This document shows positions 41,335 to 49,694 of a stretch of DNA of 64,000 bases, in pieces; positions within the stretch are counted from its first letter, which is position 1, and each line of letters begins with the position of its first letter. The notes under the pieces are model-generated. The model was not told the DNA's origin and did no database searches. It worked only from the letters and a program-made list of their open reading frames with translations. The translations under genes were made by a program, and so were the position numbers. Origin of the DNA: Pseudomonas pergaminensis (lineage in GTDB: Bacteria; Pseudomonadota; Gammaproteobacteria; Pseudomonadales; Pseudomonadaceae); contig NZ_CP078013.2 of assembly GCF_024112395.2 (NCBI RefSeq), forward strand, positions 5,208,001-5,272,000, written 5' to 3'.

Positions 41335-42180
41335 CTAAACCCCCGCTCTTGCCTGCAGACTGAGATGCGCCCTCTCCCCCGGCGCCAGGCTCGCCCCCGC
41401 CATCGCCGACTCCACACACACAAACCCCGACGCCTCGTTGAAGCTCACGCCCAACAGCGGCCGGCTGCCTGGGTGCCACACCACTGTGTCGGCGCTGTCG
41501 CCGGTGTCGATGCACAGTTCACGCTGCCAGGCGTGGTCCTTGAGCTGCAATTCACCCTCGTGCTGGAACACCCGCTGGCATCCGCCCTCCACCCTTAGCT
41601 CGCCTTCCTGTTGGCAAACCTGGCGATTGAGCTGGTCGTAACCCTGGGCACCGTCAAGTCCAGACAGCGCTATCTCATCGACGTGACCAATACGCCAGTA
41701 AGCATGCAAAGCGTGGCTCAACTGGCACGGCAGCTCATCCTGATGCTCGGTGCTCAGGCGCAGTTCCAGGGTTTCGCCCAGGTGCGCGTGCAGGTCGACC
41801 TGCCAGTCACACAGTTGCAATTGCCAGTGCAGGCGGACGCCGTCGTCGTCGGTGCTGCTGTCGAGCAGTTTCCAGTCAATCAGCCGCGCCCAGCCATGGG
41901 AAGGCCAGGCATTTTCGCTCGGGTGACGGCCATACCACGGCCAGCACACCGGCACGCCACCTCGGATGGCGCCGACTTGCGGCCACTTGGCTGCACACCA
42001 CAACCAAGGCTTTTGACCGGTAGGCTGAAAGTGCAGCAATTGCGCGCCCTGGCGACTGAACACCGCCTGGCACAGCGGATGGTCGATCACCAACACATCG
42101 CGCATCTGAAAGCGCTCCCAGGCGAACACCGGTCGCTCGCGCAGGGATTTGAAAAAGCGTTGCAGCGGTTGCTCATGCAT
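41335..42180 (-). CDS. D-hexose-6-phosphate mutarotase (YeaD-like aldose 1-epimerase)
   Basis: A 281-residue galactose-mutarotase-fold protein. IRGGVPVCWPWYGRHPSENAWPSHGWAR near residues 75-102 is the hallmark of YeaD/YMR099c-type glucose-6-phosphate 1-epimerases, with later HALHAYWRIGHVDEIALSGLDG and VVWHPGSRP. It should interconvert alpha and beta glucose-6-phosphate ahead of Zwf, which uses the beta anomer. The start at 42180 (MHEQPLQ) has AGGA upstream; a longer frame to 42291 is made of REP sequence. It is placed between hexR and oprB, in keeping with its metabolic role. Confidence 0.88.
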   Translation of the reverse strand: MHEQPLQRFFKSLRERPVFAWERFQMRDVLVIDHPLCQAVFSRQGAQLLHFQPTGQKPWLWCAAKWPQVGAIRGGVPVCWPWYGRHPSENAWPSHGWARLIDWKLLDSSTDDDGVRLHWQLQLCDWQVDLHAHLGETLELRLSTEHQDELPCQLSHALHAYWRIGHVDEIALSGLDGAQGYDQLNRQVCQQEGELRVEGGCQRVFQHEGELQLKDHAWQRELCIDTGDSADTVVWHPGSRPLLGVSFNEASGFVCVESAMAGASLAPGERAHLSLQARAGV

Positions 42181-42201
42181 GTGCCCGGTCCTGAAATTCT
42201 T

Positions 42202-42288
42202 TGTAGGCGCTGGCTTGCCTGCGATGCAGGCAACTCGGTGCTTCAGATAAACCAAAGTGATGCCATCGCAGTCAAGCCAGCTCCCACA
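42202..42288. repeat. REP pair, mixed arms
   Basis: TGTAGGCGCTGGCTTGCCTG on the left pairs imperfectly with the right arm, CAAGCCAGCTCCCACA. Confidence 0.85.
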
Positions 42289-42317
42289 CAAAAAAGCGGG
42301 TAGCCATGGCTACCCGC
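42289..42317 (-). terminator. Rho-independent terminator after oprB
   Basis: Perfect inverted repeat GCGGGTAGCC/GGCTACCCGC (42296-42317), followed by a T run on the minus strand. Confidence 0.85.
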
Positions 42318-42355
42318 AAAATGCGCACAGAGAGGAGGAGCTTATCGCAACAGCG

Positions 42356-43702
42356 TTAGAACGTAGACTGGATTTTCAGGCCGGCTACCAACGCGTTGTC
42401 GACTTTGTCCACGCCGCCAGGCTGGACGACGTATTGCAGGTTAGGACGCACGGTCAGCCAGTTGGTCACCTTGATGCCGTAGTTGAGTTCGACGTTGTAC
42501 TCGGTCTCGCGAATCGGCGTGTACAGCGGGTTGTCATAGTCGCTCACGCCATTGGCGGCGTTGAGCAGTTCAGAGTTTTTCTTCACGTCATCATTCACGT
42601 GCAGGCGAGCCACGCCAATACCGATGTCGTCTTTTGGACGCGCGTCGAATGGGCCTTTGTACACCAGCATGATCGACTGGTAGTTGTCGACCAGGTTGGT
42701 TTCCTTGTCGTGGAAGGTGGCGTTGGCTGCGATGTTCAGGCCGCGGGAAGCGTCGCCGTTATGCGTGGTGAGTTGCTGTTGGGCAACGAACCAGTAGCCT
42801 TTCTTGCTGCTGCGGGTACGGTAAGCCGCGCCAGTGGTAGCCGCATCGTTGCCGTTGATGTCTTCACGGACGTCAGAGGCATCAGCCGCGCTCTTGTAGT
42901 AACCCACACGGTATTCGCCCGGCAGGCTGTTGACCTTCGGCGACCAGACCAATTCCACCGGAATCACGGTGCCCTTGGTGCCGCTGCCGCTGAGTTTGAA
43001 GCCGTTGCCGTGCTCCAGCTGCGAAGGGTTCTGGTTGTACGCACCGATCTGCGCGTACAGCTCTGGCGTGATGTTGTACTTCACGCGGATCGCGGCCTGG
43101 CTAACGGGCCAGTTGTACCAGGTGTTGACGTAGTTACCCACTTGCGAGCCGCAGAACGACAGGTTCTGGAAGTCGCATGGGAAGGTGTTGAAGTCTTCGC
43201 CTTCGCCGAAGTAACCGAGTTTCACGTCCAGCTTGTTGTCGAACATCTGGTGCTGAATCCAGAACTGGGTCAGACGCACCATATGGCCACGACCGTAGAC
43301 CTCTTGAGACGAGCTCAAGGTGCCGGCACGCGGGTCGCCGATACGGTCGTTGGAGATGTTTTGGCCATTACGGTTGGTCAACTGGATCTTGGCCTGGGTG
43401 TTATCCCAGCCCCACAGCTTTTGCAGGTCCAGTGCCACACCGAGACCGAACTGGTCAGAGTAGCGACCGGTCTTGTCGTCGTTGTAGCCGCCATGGGCGT
43501 TGTAGCCCATCTCCCCAACGTAGTCAGCCTTGATGTCGATACCTTGCTCGATCAGCTTGGTACGCTCGCCACCCCAATCGCCCGTCATCCACTTGGAACT
43601 GGAGCTGAATGCATCGTCTGCCATCGCATTGGCGGACAATACCAGGGCTGCTGCAGCTGACAGTTGGCAGATCAGCCGAGTGTTGTTGTGTTGCTTTTTC
43701 AT
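42356..43702 (-). CDS. oprB: Carbohydrate-selective porin OprB
   Basis: A 448-residue outer-membrane porin with signal peptide ending ALVLSANAMA. It carries the OprB pattern: WMTGDWGGERTKLIEQGIDIKADYVGEMGYN at the mature N-terminus, the disulfide pair in FPCDFQNLSFCGSQVG, and a C-terminal beta strand ending in IQSTF with the terminal Phe needed for membrane insertion. It lets glucose and related sugars cross the outer membrane. It is downstream of gtsABCD on the same strand, separated by a REP pair and its own leader with a CA-rich Crc-type motif. Confidence 0.94.
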   Translation of the reverse strand: MKKQHNNTRLICQLSAAAALVLSANAMADDAFSSSSKWMTGDWGGERTKLIEQGIDIKADYVGEMGYNAHGGYNDDKTGRYSDQFGLGVALDLQKLWGWDNTQAKIQLTNRNGQNISNDRIGDPRAGTLSSSQEVYGRGHMVRLTQFWIQHQMFDNKLDVKLGYFGEGEDFNTFPCDFQNLSFCGSQVGNYVNTWYNWPVSQAAIRVKYNITPELYAQIGAYNQNPSQLEHGNGFKLSGSGTKGTVIPVELVWSPKVNSLPGEYRVGYYKSAADASDVREDINGNDAATTGAAYRTRSSKKGYWFVAQQQLTTHNGDASRGLNIAANATFHDKETNLVDNYQSIMLVYKGPFDARPKDDIGIGVARLHVNDDVKKNSELLNAANGVSDYDNPLYTPIRETEYNVELNYGIKVTNWLTVRPNLQYVVQPGGVDKVDNALVAGLKIQSTF

Positions 43703-43718
43703 CCCTACATCCTCGTCT

Positions 43719-43726
43719 TTATTGTT
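43719..43726 (-). promoter_or_regulatory. Hfq/Crc-type motif in oprB leader
   Basis: AACAATAA on the minus strand, just upstream of the GAGGA ribosome site. Confidence 0.45.
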
Positions 43727-43735
43727 ATTAAACTG

Positions 43736-43769
43736 TTTTTATCTAACGCGGTTTACTTTTTTTATCTAA
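43736..43769 (-). promoter_or_regulatory. Direct repeats upstream of oprB
   Basis: TTTTTATCTAA occurs at 43736 and again at 43759, 23 bp apart (TTAGATAAAAA on the coding strand). Two-turn spacing suits an OmpR-type regulator such as GltR, but the link is a guess. Confidence 0.3.
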
Positions 43770-43789
43770 AACAACAACTTATCTGCTTC

Positions 43790-43878
43790 TGTGGGAGCCG
43801 GGCTTGCCCGCGATGCAGGCAACTCGGTCCTTCAGTTACAACGCAGTGATGCCATCGCGGGCAAGCCCGGCTCCCACA
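43790..43878. repeat. REP pair, TGTGGGAGCCGGGC type, overlapping the gtsD end
   Basis: Inverted arms TGTGGGAGCCGGGCTTGCCC. The right arm and part of the loop encode the last residues of the ATPase and its TAA stop (43836-43838). Confidence 0.9.
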
Positions 43879-44999
43879 GGGACAGGCTGTGACTGCACAG
43901 TGCCCAGTCGCTCGCCGGTGTTGGCGTCGAACAGCAGTACCTTGGAAGGATCGAATTGCAGGGTCAGGGTCTCGCCCACCTGCGGAGCCACGTCGGGTGC
44001 CAGGCGGCAGCAGACCTTGGTGTCATTGAGCTGCACGAACACCAGGGTGTCCGGGCCAGTCGGCTCGGTCACCTGGACTTCGGCACGAATGCTTGAGGCA
44101 CTGTTGGCCTCGCCCACCGCCAGCATGATTTGCTCCGGACGCAAGCCGAGGATCACGTCGCGGTCTTCCAGGCCGGCGTCTGTGGTGTTCAGCGCCAGCT
44201 CGCAACGGGCCTGGCCGCTGTCGAGCAGGGCCACCAGGCGACCGTCCTTGCGTTGCAGGCGCAGGGGCACGAAGTTCATCGGTGGCGAACCAATGAAGCT
44301 CGCCACGAACTGGTTGGCCGGGTTGTTGTAGATCTCTTTTGGGGTGCCGAACTGCTGGATGATGCCGTCCTTCATCACCGCTACCTTGTCGCCCAGGGTC
44401 ATCGCTTCGATCTGGTCGTGGGTCACGTAGACCGTGGTGGTCTTGAGGCGCTGGTGCATCAGTTTCATTTCGGTGCGCATCTCGACGCGCAGCTTGGCGT
44501 CGAGGTTGGACAGCGGTTCGTCGAACAGGTAGATCTTCGGCCGACGCGCCAGGGCACGGCCCATGGCCACGCGCTGTTGCTGGCCGCCGGAGAGCTGGCC
44601 CGGCTTGCGATTGAGCAGGTGTTCGATCTGCAGCAGCTTGGCCACGCGTGCCACTTCGGCGTCGATATCGGCCTGGGGCATCTTGCGGATCTTGAGGCCG
44701 AACTCGATGTTCTCGCGCACGCTCATGGTCGGGTACAGCGCGTAGGACTGGAACACCATGGCGATGTCACGGTCCTTGGGGCTCATGCCACTCACGTCCT
44801 GGTCGCCGATCATGATCGCGCCGCCGGTGATGGTCTCAAGGCCGGCGATGCAGTTCATCAGCGTGGATTTACCGCACCCCGAAGGGCCGACCAGGATCAG
44901 GAATTCGCCTTCCTTGATCGACAGATCGATGTTCTTCAAGGTGTCGGGCAGGCCGGCGCCATAGGTCTTGTTTACATTGCGAAGTTCAAGCGTAGCCAT
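43836..44999 (-). CDS. gtsD: Glucose ABC transporter ATPase
   Basis: A 387-residue MalK/UgpC-type ATPase. Walker A GPSGCGKS (residues 39-46), Q-loop FQSYALYP, signature LSGGQQQR, Walker [13 protein letters not shown] and H-loop VYVTHD are all intact; the C-terminal TOBE/OB regulatory domain runs from about residue 240. It energises glucose uptake with GtsB and GtsC. Oddity: the final residues [14 protein letters not shown] and the stop are read from a REP element, so the natural C-terminus has been extended or replaced by repeat sequence without loss of any motif. It follows gtsC by two bases. Confidence 0.94.
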   Translation of the reverse strand: MATLELRNVNKTYGAGLPDTLKNIDLSIKEGEFLILVGPSGCGKSTLMNCIAGLETITGGAIMIGDQDVSGMSPKDRDIAMVFQSYALYPTMSVRENIEFGLKIRKMPQADIDAEVARVAKLLQIEHLLNRKPGQLSGGQQQRVAMGRALARRPKIYLFDEPLSNLDAKLRVEMRTEMKLMHQRLKTTTVYVTHDQIEAMTLGDKVAVMKDGIIQQFGTPKEIYNNPANQFVASFIGSPPMNFVPLRLQRKDGRLVALLDSGQARCELALNTTDAGLEDRDVILGLRPEQIMLAVGEANSASSIRAEVQVTEPTGPDTLVFVQLNDTKVCCRLAPDVAPQVGETLTLQFDPSKVLLFDANTGERLGTVQSQPVPVGAGLARDGITAL

Positions 45000-45001
45000 G
45001 A

Positions 45002-45847
45002 TTACCCCTTGACCGCGCCGGCCGTGAGGCCGCGCACGAAATACTTGCCTGCGATCACATAGACCAGCAGGGTCGGCAGCCCGGCGATCATCGCCGCCGC
45101 CATATCCACGTTATATTCCTTGGCCCCGGTGCTGGTGTTGACCAGGTTGTTCAGCGCCACCGTGATGGGCTGGGAGTCGCCACTGGAGAACACCACACCG
45201 AACAGGAAGTCGTTCCAGATCTGGGTGAACTGCCAGATCAGGCAGACCATGATGATCGGGGTCGACATCGGCAGAATGATCTGACGGAAGATGGTGAAGA
45301 ATCCCGCACCGTCCAAACGCGCGGCCTTGATCAGCGCATCCGGAATGCTCACGTAGTAGTTACGGAAGAACAGCGTGGTAAACGCCAGCCCGTAGACCAC
45401 GTGCACAAACACCAGGCCGGTGGTGGTGCTGGCCAGGCCCATCTTGCCGAGGGTGAACGACGCCGGCAGCAGCACGGTCTGGAACGGCAGGAAGCAGCCA
45501 AACAACAGCAGGCCGAAAAACAGCTGCGAGCCTTTGAAGCGCCAGAACGACAGCACATAACCGTTCAATGCACCGATGGCGGTGGAGATCAGTACGGCTG
45601 GAACGGTGATCTTGATCGAGTTCCAGAAGTAGCCATCCACGGTGGCCCAGGCCTTGACCCAGCCGATGCCGGAGACCACGGTCGGCCAGCTCAGCAGGTT
45701 GCCGGTGCTGATGTCTTCCGGGGTCTTGAAGCTGGTCAGCAGCATCACCACCAGCGGCACCAGGTACAGCAGCACGGCAAGGATCAGCACCGCGTAGATC
45801 GCGATGCGACTCAGGCTGATAGGTGATTTGGAGGCGAGACTAGTCAT
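45002..45847 (-). CDS. gtsC: Glucose ABC transporter permease
   Basis: A 281-residue MalG-type permease with six helices. The EAA loop is in VSIPDALIKAARLDGAGFFTIFRQIILPMSTPII (about residues 165-198). It contacts the ATPase and forms the channel with GtsB. It overlaps gtsB by eight bases and is followed by gtsD after two bases, all in one operon. Confidence 0.93.
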   Translation of the reverse strand: MTSLASKSPISLSRIAIYAVLILAVLLYLVPLVVMLLTSFKTPEDISTGNLLSWPTVVSGIGWVKAWATVDGYFWNSIKITVPAVLISTAIGALNGYVLSFWRFKGSQLFFGLLLFGCFLPFQTVLLPASFTLGKMGLASTTTGLVFVHVVYGLAFTTLFFRNYYVSIPDALIKAARLDGAGFFTIFRQIILPMSTPIIMVCLIWQFTQIWNDFLFGVVFSSGDSQPITVALNNLVNTSTGAKEYNVDMAAAMIAGLPTLLVYVIAGKYFVRGLTAGAVKG

Positions 45848-46748
45848 TACGTTTGGTCCTCAGCTCGGAATAGAGGTAAGGCACGATGATAGCGAGGATC
45901 GCACCGAGCATCAGGATGGCACTGGCCGAACCCATGCCCATCTGGCCACGGCTGAAGGTGAACGAGTACATGAACATCGCCGGCAGGTCGGACGAGTAGC
46001 CGGGGCCGCCAGCCGTCATCGCCGCCACCAGGTCGAAGCTCTTGATCGCAATGTGCGCCAGGATCATCACCGCACTGAAGAACACCGGACGCAGGCTTGG
46101 CAGCACCACGCTCCAGTAAATGCGCGGCAGACTCGCACCGTCGATCTGCGCGGCACGCACGATCGATTGATCGACACCGCGCAGGCCCGCGAGGAACATC
46201 GCCATGATGAAGCCGGAGGCTTGCCAGACAGCGGCGATCACCAGGCAGTAGACCACGCGGTCCGGGTCGATCAGCCAGTCGAGACGGAAGCCTTCCCAGC
46301 CCCAATCACGCAGGAGTTTGTCCAGGCCCATGCCCGGGTTGAGCAGCCATTTCCAGGCGGTACCGGTGACGATCATCGAGAGCGCCATCGGGTACAGATA
46401 AATGGTGCGGATAAAGCCTTCGCGGCGGATCTTCTGGTCGAGGAAGATCGCCAGGGTCACGCCAATCACTAGCGTGATGCCGATGAACATCCCGCCAAAC
46501 ACGGCCAGGTTCTTGCTCGCTACCCACCAGCGGTCGTTGTCGAACAACCGCGCGTATTGCGCAAGGCCCGCCCATTTGTAGCTTGGCAGGAACGTGGAAT
46601 TGGTGAACGAGAGTACAAACGTCCACAGGATGTAGCCGTAGAAGCCCACCAACACGATGAACATGCTGGGCGCCAGCACCAGTTTGGGTAGCCAGCGCTG
46701 CAGTGCATCGAACGGCGAGGCTTTGCTGAACACAGCAACAGAACTCAT
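45840..46748 (-). CDS. gtsB: Glucose ABC transporter permease
   Basis: A 302-residue MalF-type permease with six helices. The EAA loop is in LRGVDQSIVRAAQIDGASLPRIYWSVVLPSLRPVF (about residues 195-230). The start at 46748 (MSSVAVFSKASPFDALQ) fits the family. A longer open frame to 46892 translates the REP pair and is rejected. No strong Shine-Dalgarno was seen. The REP pair and about 180 bp separate it from gtsA, which may lower permease expression relative to the binding protein. Confidence 0.92.
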   Translation of the reverse strand: MSSVAVFSKASPFDALQRWLPKLVLAPSMFIVLVGFYGYILWTFVLSFTNSTFLPSYKWAGLAQYARLFDNDRWWVASKNLAVFGGMFIGITLVIGVTLAIFLDQKIRREGFIRTIYLYPMALSMIVTGTAWKWLLNPGMGLDKLLRDWGWEGFRLDWLIDPDRVVYCLVIAAVWQASGFIMAMFLAGLRGVDQSIVRAAQIDGASLPRIYWSVVLPSLRPVFFSAVMILAHIAIKSFDLVAAMTAGGPGYSSDLPAMFMYSFTFSRGQMGMGSASAILMLGAILAIIVPYLYSELRTKRND

Positions 46749-46806
46749 GGGAAAATCCAATACAGGGAAAAAGGACCAGCCAATAAACCTTGTGACGCTG
46801 GCTTTG

Positions 46807-46893
46807 TGTGGGAGCGGGCTTGCTCGCGAAGCAGGCGGCGCGGTGTAACCGTTACACCGCGGTGATGCCTTCGCGAGCAAGCCCGCTCCCACA
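46807..46893. repeat. REP pair, TGTGGGAGCGGGC type, inside the gts operon
   Basis: Inverted arms (GGAGCGGGCTTGCTCGCGAA and complement) around a GGTGTAACCGTTACACC hairpin. It lies between gtsA and gtsB, where such structures often stabilise the upstream message. Confidence 0.9.
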
Positions 46894-46928
46894 CAAGCCC
46901 GGCTCCTACAAAAAGCCGTTACCAGACG

Positions 46929-48215
46929 TTACTTGGCCGATTTGATCGCAGCGCCAAGTTTCTTGGCGGTGTCGGCCGGGTCGGCTTTCGGGTCGTTGAT
47001 GTAGTTGGTCACGACATCAAAGAACGCACCTTGCACTGCCAGCGTGGTCGCCATGTTGTGCGCCATGCTTGGCTGCAGGCCGCCGGTCTTGGCGTCTGCC
47101 AGGAAGTCCTTGGCAGCGGTCTGGGCGCAGGAGTCGAAGCCGTAGGAGTCCATTTTGTTCAGCATGTCGTTACGCACAGGGATCGAGCCCTTGTTGATGC
47201 TGAACACTTTCTGGAAGTTTTCACCCAGCACGACTTTGGCGATGTCCTGCTGACCCGCAGCAGTGCCTTTGTCTTTCTGCTTGAACACCGCCAGGGAGTC
47301 GATGTTGTAGGTGAAGGCTTTGTCGGTGCCCGGGAAAGCTACACACTCGTAGTCTTTGCCGGCGACTTTCTTGGCAGCGGTCCATTCGGACTTGGCCCAG
47401 TCACCCATGATCTGCATGCCGGCCTTGCCATTGATGACCTTGCCCGCTTCGAGGTTCCAGTCCTGGCCTTTGCCGTCGACGTCCATGTAGGTCGCGACTT
47501 TCTTCAGCTCGGTCAGGGCCTTGACCATTTCCGGACCGGTCAGTGCGCCGTTATCCAGGTCGACCAGGGCTTTCTTGTAGCCGTCGGCACCCATCACCGA
47601 CAACACCACCGCTTCAAACACAGTGCTGTCCTGCCAAGGCTGGCCACCGTGGGCGAGCGGAATGAAGCCTGCGGCTTTCAGCTTGTCGCCGGCTGCGTAG
47701 AATTCTTCGAGGGTGGTCGGGTTCTTGGTGATACCGGCTTTCTTGAAGACTTCCGGGTTGATCCACAGCCAGTTCACGCGGTGGATGTTGACCGGTACGG
47801 CGACGTAGTCACCGTCGTACTTCACGGTATCGGAGACTTTCTTGTCGAGCAGGGAGTCCCACTTCTCTTCTTTGGCGACGTCTTTGAGCACGTCGGTGTC
47901 GAGCAGGCCAGTGGACGCCCATTCCTGAATGTCGGGGCCTTTGATCTGGGCAACACCTGGCGGGTTACCGGCGACCGCGCGGCTTTTCAGCACGGTCATG
48001 GCGGTGGCGCCACCGCCACCTGCGACGGCGCCGTCTTTCCAGACGAAGCCATCTTTCTCAACTTGGGCCTTCAGGACATCTACAGCCGCCTTCTCACCAC
48101 CCGAGGTCCACCAATGCACAACTTCAACCGTCCCTTTCGAGTCGGCGGCAAATGCACTGAGGGGAAACAACGAGGCAATGGAAATAGCAACGGCGAGGCG
48201 ATTAATCGCGTTCAT
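46929..48215 (-). CDS. gtsA: Glucose ABC transporter periplasmic binding protein
   Basis: A 428-residue family 1 sugar-binding protein with signal peptide [20 protein letters not shown], cleaved after AFA. Motifs: [64 protein letters not shown] and [17 protein letters not shown], the typical group with the ligand-binding Trp residues. It captures glucose for GtsBCD. The leader carries AACAACAAGAAAAGG, a CA motif at the ribosome site, and a 20-bp palindrome lies about 100 bp upstream inside the end of the isomerase gene. Confidence 0.94.
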   Translation of the reverse strand: MNAINRLAVAISIASLFPLSAFAADSKGTVEVVHWWTSGGEKAAVDVLKAQVEKDGFVWKDGAVAGGGGATAMTVLKSRAVAGNPPGVAQIKGPDIQEWASTGLLDTDVLKDVAKEEKWDSLLDKKVSDTVKYDGDYVAVPVNIHRVNWLWINPEVFKKAGITKNPTTLEEFYAAGDKLKAAGFIPLAHGGQPWQDSTVFEAVVLSVMGADGYKKALVDLDNGALTGPEMVKALTELKKVATYMDVDGKGQDWNLEAGKVINGKAGMQIMGDWAKSEWTAAKKVAGKDYECVAFPGTDKAFTYNIDSLAVFKQKDKGTAAGQQDIAKVVLGENFQKVFSINKGSIPVRNDMLNKMDSYGFDSCAQTAAKDFLADAKTGGLQPSMAHNMATTLAVQGAFFDVVTNYINDPKADPADTAKKLGAAIKSAK

Positions 48216-48227
48216 CTGAGTACCTTT

Positions 48228-48237
48228 TCTTGTTGTT
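48228..48237 (-). promoter_or_regulatory. Hfq/Crc-type CA motif in gtsA leader
   Basis: AACAACAAGAA on the minus strand overlaps the ribosome site AAAAGG of gtsA, so Hfq/Crc binding would block translation. Confidence 0.55.
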
Positions 48238-48316
48238 ATGCATGCAAGTCTAAGGCTTGCGCTGCACGGAGTTTAAACATGGATTTTTGAGGCGCAGGTA
48301 ACAAAGGGATGCACAA

Positions 48317-48336
48317 ATGTCACCAGCTGGTGACAT
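48317..48336. promoter_or_regulatory. 20-bp palindrome upstream of gtsA, inside the isomerase gene end
   Basis: ATGTCACCAGCTGGTGACAT, perfectly symmetric. It also encodes the last codons (Val-Thr-Ser-Trp-stop) of the upstream isomerase. A near copy lies at 49658-49683. Confidence 0.65.
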
Positions 48337-49579
48337 AACGCCCAACCCCGATGGCACTGCACATGCTGGGTGCCAAGGGCAGTGCAGGCAGCACCACCGC
48401 TTGCCAGGCATGGTACAGGTCCGGCTTGCCGCCCCAGATGTTGCTGCTCGGTTGATTGTGCGGGCTGAGTTCGTGGTGCCAACTGCCGTGGGTGCGGTCG
48501 ATAAAGTGGGTTTCGCAAAACTCCCAGAACCGCCGGTACCAGGTCTCGTAGTGCAACTCGCCGGTGCGCTTGAGCAAGGCCTGGGCAGCGGCGCTGGCTT
48601 CGGCATGGGTCCAGTGCAGGCGCTCGCGCACGACCGGGCGGTGGTTCCAGTCCAGGGTGTAGACGATGCCGGGGGCACCATCCACGGACCAGGCGTATTC
48701 ACAAGCGCTGGCGAACAAGCCCTTGGCGTCGCCCACCAGCCACTCGGGCGTCGCCAGCCCGGCTTGCAGGCGCGCAGCTTCCAGGTGCAGCAGCAGTCGC
48801 GCCCATTCGAAGCCGTGGCCGGGAGTGATGCCGTACGGGCGAAAGCCGTCGGCGGGGTTGTCTTCGTTGTAGCCGAGCAAGGGTTGCCAATGAACGTCGA
48901 AATGCTCGATCACCATGAACTGGTTGCCGGCGGCATGGGTGTGGATCACACGCTCGACGATACGCAGCGCGCGGTCCAGCCAGCGGGTGTCACCCGTTAC
49001 ATCGGCCAGGGCAAGAAAGGCTTCGGTGGCATGCATGTTGCTGTTGGCGCCGCGATAAGCCTCGACGCCGCTCCAGTCCTGGGCAAAGGACTCGAGCATC
49101 ACGCCCTCCTCTTCGCTCCAGAAAAACTGGTCGATGATATGGATGGCGTCATTGAGCAGGTTTTGCGCACCAGGAGCGCCGGCTACCACCGCAGAGCTGG
49201 CGGCCAAGGCAACGAAGGCGTGCAGGTAGGCAGCTTTGCCACGGTTGCCATCGAGGGCGTGGGGTGCGGCGAACCAACCACCGTGCTCACTGTCACGCAA
49301 TGGGCCACTCAGGGCGGCCACACCGTGCGCTACCAGGTCGGCATACCCCGGCAAGCCCAAGGCATGCGCCATGGCGAAGCTGTGGGTCATGCGGGCGGTG
49401 TTCATGGTTTCGGCGTGGGCGTCGGCGGGCAACTGGCCTTTATCGTCCAGGTTGCCAAAGCCATCGGGCAGTCGAGAAGCCTTGGCAAATGCCAGCAGGC
49501 GCTGGCCTTCGGCGGCGAGCCAGGCGTGATGGGCAGGCGCGTTCAGCCAACTGCTGGCAGGCAGTGGTTGCGTGGTCAT
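48320..49579 (-). CDS. AGE-family sugar epimerase/isomerase, mannose isomerase-like
   Basis: A 419-residue alpha6/alpha6-barrel protein of the N-acylglucosamine 2-epimerase superfamily. Typical segments: MTHSFAMAHALGLPGY, HGGWFAAPHA, AYLHAFVALAASSAVVAG, NSNMHATEAFLALADVTGDTRWLDRA, GITPGHGFEWARLLLHLEAA and GGKPDLYHAWQAVVLP. Catalytic His residues lie in PGHGFEWAR and DLYHAWQ. The group that lies beside glucose or mannose transport genes includes D-mannose isomerases (YihS/ManI-like), which give fructose. It is upstream of gtsABCD on the same strand; palindromes precede both it and gtsA, suggesting shared control. Confidence 0.88.
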   Translation of the reverse strand: MTTQPLPASSWLNAPAHHAWLAAEGQRLLAFAKASRLPDGFGNLDDKGQLPADAHAETMNTARMTHSFAMAHALGLPGYADLVAHGVAALSGPLRDSEHGGWFAAPHALDGNRGKAAYLHAFVALAASSAVVAGAPGAQNLLNDAIHIIDQFFWSEEEGVMLESFAQDWSGVEAYRGANSNMHATEAFLALADVTGDTRWLDRALRIVERVIHTHAAGNQFMVIEHFDVHWQPLLGYNEDNPADGFRPYGITPGHGFEWARLLLHLEAARLQAGLATPEWLVGDAKGLFASACEYAWSVDGAPGIVYTLDWNHRPVVRERLHWTHAEASAAAQALLKRTGELHYETWYRRFWEFCETHFIDRTHGSWHHELSPHNQPSSNIWGGKPDLYHAWQAVVLPALPLAPSMCSAIGVGRYVTSW

Positions 49580-49657
49580 GGGTGGCCCTTATTATTTTTT
49601 GTGGGATGACCGGAGTCTAAACAAGGGCGAGGTGGGGGCAAGTAACGAAGGGGATGG

Positions 49658-49683
49658 GAAATGTCACCAGATGGTGACATTTC
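49658..49683. promoter_or_regulatory. 26-bp palindrome upstream of the isomerase gene
   Basis: Arms GAAATGTCACCA and TGGTGACATTTC around a GA centre, about 80 bp before the isomerase start. It shares TGTCACCA/TGGTGACA with the site upstream of gtsA. Confidence 0.65.
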
Positions 49684-49694
49684 TGTCAGCGCCC

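Noticed and set aside
42257..43660. 467-codon plus-strand frame opposite oprB
   Set aside because: Antisense to a clearly recognised porin; no motif or start signal.
46749..46892. N-terminal extension of GtsB
   Set aside because: The extra residues (GAGLLAKASPRCNGY) are translated REP sequence; the start at 46748 fits the family.
47031..48290. 419-codon plus-strand frame opposite gtsA
   Set aside because: Shadow frame; gtsA has signal peptide and family motifs on the other strand.
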